Part shown: positions 59,375 through 64,000 of the stretch, in pieces | How positions within the stretch are numbered: position 1 is the stretch's first letter | How the letters are laid out: each line of letters opens with the position of its first letter | Assembly (NCBI GenBank): GCA_002280515.1 | Contig: NCEA01000006.1 | Coordinates: 32,926-96,925, forward strand | Source of the DNA: Rhodobacterales bacterium 32-67-9 | GTDB lineage: Bacteria; Pseudomonadota; Alphaproteobacteria; Rhodobacterales; Rhodobacteraceae | Direction: 5' to 3' | Length of the DNA: 64,000 bases | Translations under genes and position numbers: made by a program | The notes under the pieces: model-generated | Seen by the model: only the letters and a program-made list of their open reading frames with translations | Database searches by the model: none | Told to the model about the DNA's origin: nothing

Positions 59375-60941
59375 GGCCAGATTTCTTCGCACCGCCACGG
59401 CCCGCAACCTCTTGATCCTTGTCCTCGTCTGGGAACTCGTCGGGCGTATGGACTGGATCGCTGGCGGTGCGCTGCCGGGGCTCAGCGAAATCCTGATCCG
59501 CCTCTGGGTCGATCGCGGCGACTACCCCAGCCATATCTGGGCCACGGTCCATGCCTCGATCCTGGGCTTTCTGATCGGAAACGCCGTTGCCGTCGGTGCC
59601 GGCGTCCTGTTCGTTCTTTTCCCGACACTGCTGCGCCTGACGCGGGGCTTCAACATCGCGGTCTTTGCCCTGCCGCCCATCGCCATTGCGCCGATCCTCG
59701 TGCTGACCCTGTCGGGCATGGCGCCGCGGATCACCCTCGCCGCCCTCGGCGTCTACTTCGTGACGATGAGTGCCACGGTCGTGGGCCTGTCGCAGTTCGA
59801 CTCCCGCGCGGCGGACGTGGTGCGTGCCTACGGTGGCAAGGACTGGCAGGTGATGCGGCTGGTGCGGCTGCGCGGCGCCGTCCCCGACATCCTGAGCGGC
59901 CTGCGCATCGCCGCGCCGAACGCGGTCCTTGGCGCGATCCTCGCCGAGTTCGGCGGTGGCGGACGCTGGGGGCTCGGCACCTACCTTCTCGGCTCGCTCG
60001 GCCGGGGCGAACCGGCGCGGCTCTGGGGGATCGGCCTGGTGGCGACGCTGATCGCCGGGCTGAGCTATCTGGTCTTTGCCATCATCTCCGCCCGGACGCT
60101 GGGCAGCACGCGGTCGGTGACACTGAACACCGCGATCCCCGATGCGGGTGGTGGTACGCCGGGACCACTTCCGGTGCGGCTCGCGATTTTCGCCGGTGCG
60201 GCACTCCTGCCCTTTGTCCTGTGGTGGGCGTTCATCCGGCTGAGCGGCGTGCCGGACCTCATCGCCAAGACACCGCTGGGCGTGGTCGAGTACCTTTTCC
60301 TGTCCGACACATCGCATATCGCGCGGGGAAAGCTCCTGTCCGCCTTGGCAGAGACATTGCCGATCACCGCCATCGGCATGATCGCGGGCCTTGGCTTCGC
60401 CTTCCTCCTCGCGATCTCGGCACGGATGTTTCCCGGCTTCATCAAGACCTTCATGCCGGTGGCGCTGGTCACCCAGACGATGCCGCTGGTGGCGCTGACG
60501 CCGCTTCTGGTCCTGATGCTGGGGCGCGGCACTTCCGTCACACTGTGGATCACCATCTCGGTGACGTTCTTTCCTGCCTTCGTGCTTCTGGTGCAGGGCA
60601 TCCAACGGGTTCCGCAGACCGTCCTCGACCTTCCGCGCGCCTATGGCGCCTCGGCCTGGAAAGAGCTTCGCATGGTCTCCATACCGGCGGCCCTGCCTTA
60701 TCTTTTCGCCGCGACCCGTCTGACGGTGCCGCGCGCCCTTCTGGGGGTGATGATCGCGGAATGGCTGGCCACCGGAACCGGGCTTGGCAACCTTCTGAAC
60801 CAGTCGCGCGGCTATCTCGACTACGGCATGATCTGGACCGTCGCGGCGGTGTCGGTCTGCCTGTCAGTCGCGTTCTACTACGCGATCCTGCTCATCGAGC
60901 GGCGGACGCTGACGCGGCTCGGGATGCAGACTGTGGAATGA
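59364..60941 (+). CDS. ABC transporter permease, fused double domain
   Basis: 525-residue protein made of two SsuC-like permease domains in tandem: first about residues 10-255, second 270-525. Each has about six membrane helices and its own EAA-type loop (VVRAYGGKDWQVMRLVRLRGAVPDIL and LPRAYGASAWKELRMVSIPAALPYL), the contact to the ATPase. Most relatives form homodimers of a single domain, so this gene encodes a built-in pair. ATG 59364 chosen at the overlap with the ATPase gene; an earlier GTG is less likely. Confidence 0.9.
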   Translation: MANRARFLRTATARNLLILVLVWELVGRMDWIAGGALPGLSEILIRLWVDRGDYPSHIWATVHASILGFLIGNAVAVGAGVLFVLFPTLLRLTRGFNIAVFALPPIAIAPILVLTLSGMAPRITLAALGVYFVTMSATVVGLSQFDSRAADVVRAYGGKDWQVMRLVRLRGAVPDILSGLRIAAPNAVLGAILAEFGGGGRWGLGTYLLGSLGRGEPARLWGIGLVATLIAGLSYLVFAIISARTLGSTRSVTLNTAIPDAGGGTPGPLPVRLAIFAGAALLPFVLWWAFIRLSGVPDLIAKTPLGVVEYLFLSDTSHIARGKLLSALAETLPITAIGMIAGLGFAFLLAISARMFPGFIKTFMPVALVTQTMPLVALTPLLVLMLGRGTSVTLWITISVTFFPAFVLLVQGIQRVPQTVLDLPRAYGASAWKELRMVSIPAALPYLFAATRLTVPRALLGVMIAEWLATGTGLGNLLNQSRGYLDYGMIWTVAAVSVCLSVAFYYAILLIERRTLTRLGMQTVE

Positions 60942-61014
60942 TGCCGAACGGAGCTGGCGCCTTTCGATGAAGGAGCGGGCTGATGCCGGGGCTGCCGACG
61001 ATCGTGGCCCTAGA

Positions 61015-61250
61015 TCACGCAGCCAGCCAGGCGTCGAGCTTCGCGCGATCCGGCAGGCCGCCCGCATGCACAAGCTTGCCATCGACCGAGATGCGGGGCG
61101 TCGACATACGCCCGCAAGCGCGATCGAGCGCGGGTCCGTGACCTTTTCCAAGTCGACCGCGATGCCGAGCCGCGACGCGGCGTCCCTGACCATCGCCTCG
61201 GTGGTTTCGCAGCGTTTGCAGCCGGGGCCGTAGACCTTGACGGTTTTCAT
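61015..61250 (-). pseudogene. Small thioredoxin-family (redox-active disulfide) gene with one-base frameshift
   Basis: Starts as a typical small thioredoxin-like protein, KTVKVYGPGCKRCETTEAMVRDA with the CxxC active site at residues 11-14. After DPRSIALAGV the frame is lost: the minus strand has GGCGTATGTCG where GGCGTGATGTCG would continue into MSTPRISVDGKLVHAGGLPDRAKLDAWLAA and a TGA at 61015. The missing base lies at about 61108. Restoring it gives a 78-residue protein of the right family length. It lies next to a permease pseudogene that often partners it. Confidence 0.78.
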
Positions 61251-61262
61251 ATCGTGTTCCTT

Positions 61263-62015
61263 TCAGAAGATCAGGTTGAAGAGAAACCCCATCGCCAGGA
61301 TCCCGCCCGCCACGACGCCGATGAAGACGGCGATGAGGCGCAGCGTCAGGACCTGCCGGAGGATGATCATTTCGGGGAGCGAAAGTGCAATCACGCTCAT
61401 CATGAAAGCCAGCACTGTTCCGAGTGCCGCGCCCTTGCCAAGAAGCGCCTCGACGATGGGGATGACGCCCGCCGCATTGGTGTACATCGGAATACCCAGG
61501 ATCACCGCGGCGGGCACAGACCGCCAGGCATCCGCGCCCATGATGCGGACCGTCAGCGTTTCCGGCACTTAGCCGTGGATCAGCGCCCCCATACCGATAC
61601 CGAGGATGATCCAGACCCGGACCTTTGCGAAGATCTCGCGCACCGCCTCGATCCCCAGCCGGTAGCGGTGTGAGGTGCCCGGAGTCTCACCTTCGACCGC
61701 CGCCGGGGTCACCGCGCCCGAATGGATGTCGCGCACCCAGTCCAGCAACCATCCTTCGAGCCGGAGCTTGCCTATGACAAAGCCGGCGGCGATCGCGATA
61801 GCGAGACCAAAGCCGAGATAGGTGAGCGCCACCTGCCAGCCGACAAGGCCGAAAAGCAGCACCAGCGCCACCTCATTCACCATCGACGCCGCGATAAGGA
61901 ACGAGAATGTCACACCGAGCGGAACCCCGGCTGACACGAATCCAATGAAGAGTGGCAAGCAAAGCGCGGGAGTGAACTGATCGTCGAACAACTTGGCGGC
62001 TGATTCAAGTCGCAT
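61263..62015 (-). pseudogene. YraQ/DUF318-type permease, truncated 5' end and internal stop
   Basis: Multi-helix permease of the UPF0718/YraQ group (related to arsenic and metal-linked permeases). The frame starts late: the conserved CSCS-type N-terminal helices are absent, and the block before PLFIGFVSAGVPLGVTFSFLIAA is altered. A TAA at 61569-61571 then interrupts IGMGALIHG-stop-VPETL, where TAC or TAT (Tyr) is expected in the family; the rest reads on in the same frame to 61263. Two lesions make it non-functional. The frameshifted thioredoxin-like gene follows 12 bases away. Confidence 0.75.
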
Positions 62016-62156
62016 ACATGTCCGCCGCCAAGCCGCCCGTTCTTCGCCACGTCCGGAGCTGTATCCCTGCCTCGGCGTTCGACGCCAGTGAGTGGATTGG
62101 GCGGCCCGCCAGCTCTGCCCCCGCCAGAGGACTATCGGTCGCCGGACGGAGTGCCA

Positions 62157-62192
62157 GATGGGGCGGCGACTTCCCTGCCGATCCGCCCCATC
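62157..62192 (-). terminator. Hairpin downstream of the surface-protein gene
   Basis: GATGGGGCGG (62157-62166) pairs perfectly with CCGCCCCATC (62183-62192) across a 16-base loop. It lies 26 bases past the stop of the repetitive surface protein on the minus strand. There is no T-tract, so it may be a Rho-aided or mRNA-protecting hairpin. Confidence 0.45.
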
Positions 62193-62217
62193 CGAATTCT
62201 TCAGACGCTCGCCTCGC

Positions 62218-64000
62218 TCAGATGAGCATGAAGTCGTCGACCAGATAGTCTCCTGTCGACGGATCGTAGCCCGTCACCTGATCGAGCGTCCAGTCCGCCT
62301 CGGCGAACTTGATCTTGCCGCCGAGCGTCACCGTTTGCTGCTGATCGCCGCCATCTATGATGCCGTTGGCGTTGACATCCCACCAGACATCGTAGTCCTG
62401 CTGCTTGCCTTTCGCGACGCCGGTTCCGAAGAACCAGCCGTCGGCATCGGTCAGCGCCTGCTCGATCACCGATGTATCACCGGCCTTGGTGAACAGGATC
62501 GACTGGTTCTCGAGCCCGAACGAGAGGGAATTGCCGCTGCTGTCGGTTCCGTCGAAGGTGACCAACCCACCGATACCCCGGATGTTCTTGAAGATGTTGT
62601 CGTTCGAGATGGTATCGGAACTGCCGTTCACGCTGGAGTCGAACATGAAGTTCATGAACTCCATGATGTCGTCATAGGACAGGATCACGTCATTCAGCGC
62701 GTTCTCGCCGCTGCGCAGCCAGGGCGCGGTCTTTTCCAGACTGAAGTCCATATGCATGTTCAGATAGACGAAACCATCGGTCGGCAGGCCGGAGACGGTC
62801 ACGGTATAAGTGTCTCCGAAGCCGACCACACCGTCACCGTTGGTGTCGGTGTAGTCGCCTATCGTGAAGGTGCTGGCCTGGCTGCCGGCCGCCGTGCCCG
62901 GATCGAAGGAGATCGCCCCGCTTGAATCGTCGACCGTGACGCCGGTGTACCAGTGGATCGGGTTCGCGCCCTGGGTGACGAAGGGATAGGGCACGTCGAT
63001 CGTCACGGTCCCGGCATCGTCCGTCATCGGATCGCCATCCGGATCGGCGGCATCGAAGAACGTATTATAGTAGAACTGTCCGGGGTTGCTGTCAGACAGC
63101 TTGTACATGTTGCTGCCATACTGGAACGCCGGCGTGAAGATCAGGTTGAAGATGTCGCCGAAATCGAAAAGCGACGAATTCGTCACATATCCCGGATCGA
63201 GCACATAGTAGGCACTGTCATCGCTGTCGGACACGTTGGCGGTGGTCCCGGCATCGTCCGTGAACGTGCCGGTCGCGGTTCCCGTGTTCGTATACTTGGC
63301 GACGTTCGTGCCTGTCGTGTTGTCGATCGCCGTACCCGTGGCGGTGTAGACCCAGGCTTCGGACAGGTCCAGAAGGCCGTTTTTGTTGGTGTCGCCACTG
63401 ACATAGACCGGATCGTCGACGCCCGAGAGCTGATCGTCGTCCACGACGATGTTGCCGATGGCGACATTCCCGGTATTCGTGACCGTGTACTGCCACGTGA
63501 CGTCGCTGCCGGCGAGGACCCCGAGACTGTCGCCCACGTTGCCGTTCTGGTCGATGGTGACCTTGTCGATCGACAGCGAGGGATCGGCGCCGAAGTAGTG
63601 GCTCGGGTCACTGTCGCTCACGGTGCCGGCGAAGAGATCGGCCACACTCGCGGTGCCGGTATTGGCATATTGGCCCGCGATGACCGTTCCGGTCGTCGAC
63701 AGCACCGCCGTATCCCCCGGCGCCACACTGGCAATCGTCCCGATAGTTCCGATGACATCATCCGTGACGAGCACGTTGTAGAGTGTCGTGTTACCGGTAT
63801 TCGTGACGGTATAGGTCCAAGTTGCGGTGCTGCCGACAAGAAGAACCGGCCCCGAGGAACTGTCGGCATCCTGCCCGTTGGTGGATTTTTCTATATTGAT
63901 ACCCGGCGCCCGCGCGATCCCGACGCTCGCGGTGCCGGTGTCGGTCACGCTCGTGCCGTTCGCCGCCGTGCCGGAGGCGGTCGCGGTATTGTCGATGGTG
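62218..64000 (-). CDS. Large repetitive surface protein with DUF11/DUF7507-like domains, C-terminal part (5' end outside window)
   Basis: The frame is open to the window edge, so only the C-terminal 594 residues are seen. The first half is made of immunoglobulin-like DUF11-type repeats (GSTATWTYTVTNTGNTTLYNVLVTDD; SDVTWQYTVTNTGNVAIGNIVVDDD), each with the TNTGN core. The second half is Asp/Gly/Thr-rich with EF-hand-like DxNxDG stretches (TDTNGDGVVGFGD; DVNANGIIDGGD) that may bind calcium. The protein ends DDFMLI: an acidic residue followed by hydrophobic ones, as in substrates of PrtD-type exporters. Low Cys. A likely secreted adhesin. Confidence 0.85.
   Translation of the reverse strand, partial: TIDNTATASGTAANGTSVTDTGTASVGIARAPGINIEKSTNGQDADSSSGPVLLVGSTATWTYTVTNTGNTTLYNVLVTDDVIGTIGTIASVAPGDTAVLSTTGTVIAGQYANTGTASVADLFAGTVSDSDPSHYFGADPSLSIDKVTIDQNGNVGDSLGVLAGSDVTWQYTVTNTGNVAIGNIVVDDDQLSGVDDPVYVSGDTNKNGLLDLSEAWVYTATGTAIDNTTGTNVAKYTNTGTATGTFTDDAGTTANVSDSDDSAYYVLDPGYVTNSSLFDFGDIFNLIFTPAFQYGSNMYKLSDSNPGQFYYNTFFDAADPDGDPMTDDAGTVTIDVPYPFVTQGANPIHWYTGVTVDDSSGAISFDPGTAAGSQASTFTIGDYTDTNGDGVVGFGDTYTVTVSGLPTDGFVYLNMHMDFSLEKTAPWLRSGENALNDVILSYDDIMEFMNFMFDSSVNGSSDTISNDNIFKNIRGIGGLVTFDGTDSSGNSLSFGLENQSILFTKAGDTSVIEQALTDADGWFFGTGVAKGKQQDYDVWWDVNANGIIDGGDQQQTVTLGGKIKFAEADWTLDQVTGYDPSTGDYLVDDFMLI

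Overview
The window is high-GC, densely coded bacterial DNA. The gene content and order point to an alphaproteobacterium, most likely Rhodobacterales (Rhodobacteraceae/Paracoccaceae type). The supporting signs are lineage-restricted families (DUF6478-like, DUF2794), an accD-folC pair, an alphaproteobacterial LexA box (GAAC-N7-GAAC) and an Irr-type iron box ahead of mbfA. I see no rRNA, tRNA, CRISPR array, prophage or intact insertion sequence. All product names come from recognising motifs and family layout by eye; no database search was run.

Layout. 1-6.1 kb: C-terminal part of a class A penicillin-binding protein, then mlaC/mlaA (outer-membrane lipid asymmetry), divergent from a PrtD/PrtE-type type I secretion ATPase and adaptor. 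6.1-17.1 kb: housekeeping genes (RidA, GDPD, acetyltransferases, carbinolamine dehydratase, two Prx5 peroxiredoxins, a ferredoxin reductase, rsmD, HAD phosphatase, map, CinA-like protein, AhpD-like protein, OmpA-like protein), with one glutathione S-transferase broken by an in-frame amber codon. 17.2-34 kb: LysR, a FadH-like flavoenzyme, small lineage-specific proteins, ilvD, a CPBP protease, accD-folC, a GntR/NCS1 transporter pair, an LLM flavoenzyme, zapE and an MFS transporter. 33.4-39.3 kb: mostly minus-strand genes (ornithine cyclodeaminase family, HAD, EamA exporter, YaiI, fghA, AEC transporter, mbfA). 39.4-49.3 kb: a small secreted protein with repeats upstream and its own terminator, TetR, an NYN nuclease-like protein, SOS-controlled imuB, a structured gene-free region with a probable small RNA, NlpC/P60, M17 aminopeptidase, a beta-carbonic anhydrase with a folded leader, and a small RHH-like gene pair. 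49.3-55.9 kb: phenylalanine/tyrosine catabolism (phhA-phhB with an Lrp regulator; hmgA-fahA divergent from maiA-marR). 56-61 kb: an RpiR-controlled uptake operon of the thiamin-precursor type. 61-62 kb: a decayed thioredoxin/permease pair. 62.2-64 kb: C-terminal part of a large repetitive surface protein that runs off the window.

How the parts connect. PhhA/PhhB make tyrosine from phenylalanine. HmgA, MaiA and FahA take homogentisate to fumarate and acetoacetate; the intervening 4-hydroxyphenylpyruvate dioxygenase is not in this window. The repetitive protein at the right end finishes in Asp-Phe-Met-Leu-Ile, the kind of tail used by PrtD-type exporters, so the exporter at the left end is a candidate for its secretion. 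The RpiR cluster combines an NMT1/THI5-like binding protein, an ATPase and a fused double permease with a 5-formyltetrahydrofolate cyclo-ligase-like gene, which has lost its middle and shifted frame.

Gene decay is the most unusual theme. Four genes are broken by single events (nonsense codon, frame-shifting deletion, one-base deletion, nonsense codon plus a missing 5' part), three of them within 56.9-62.0 kb.
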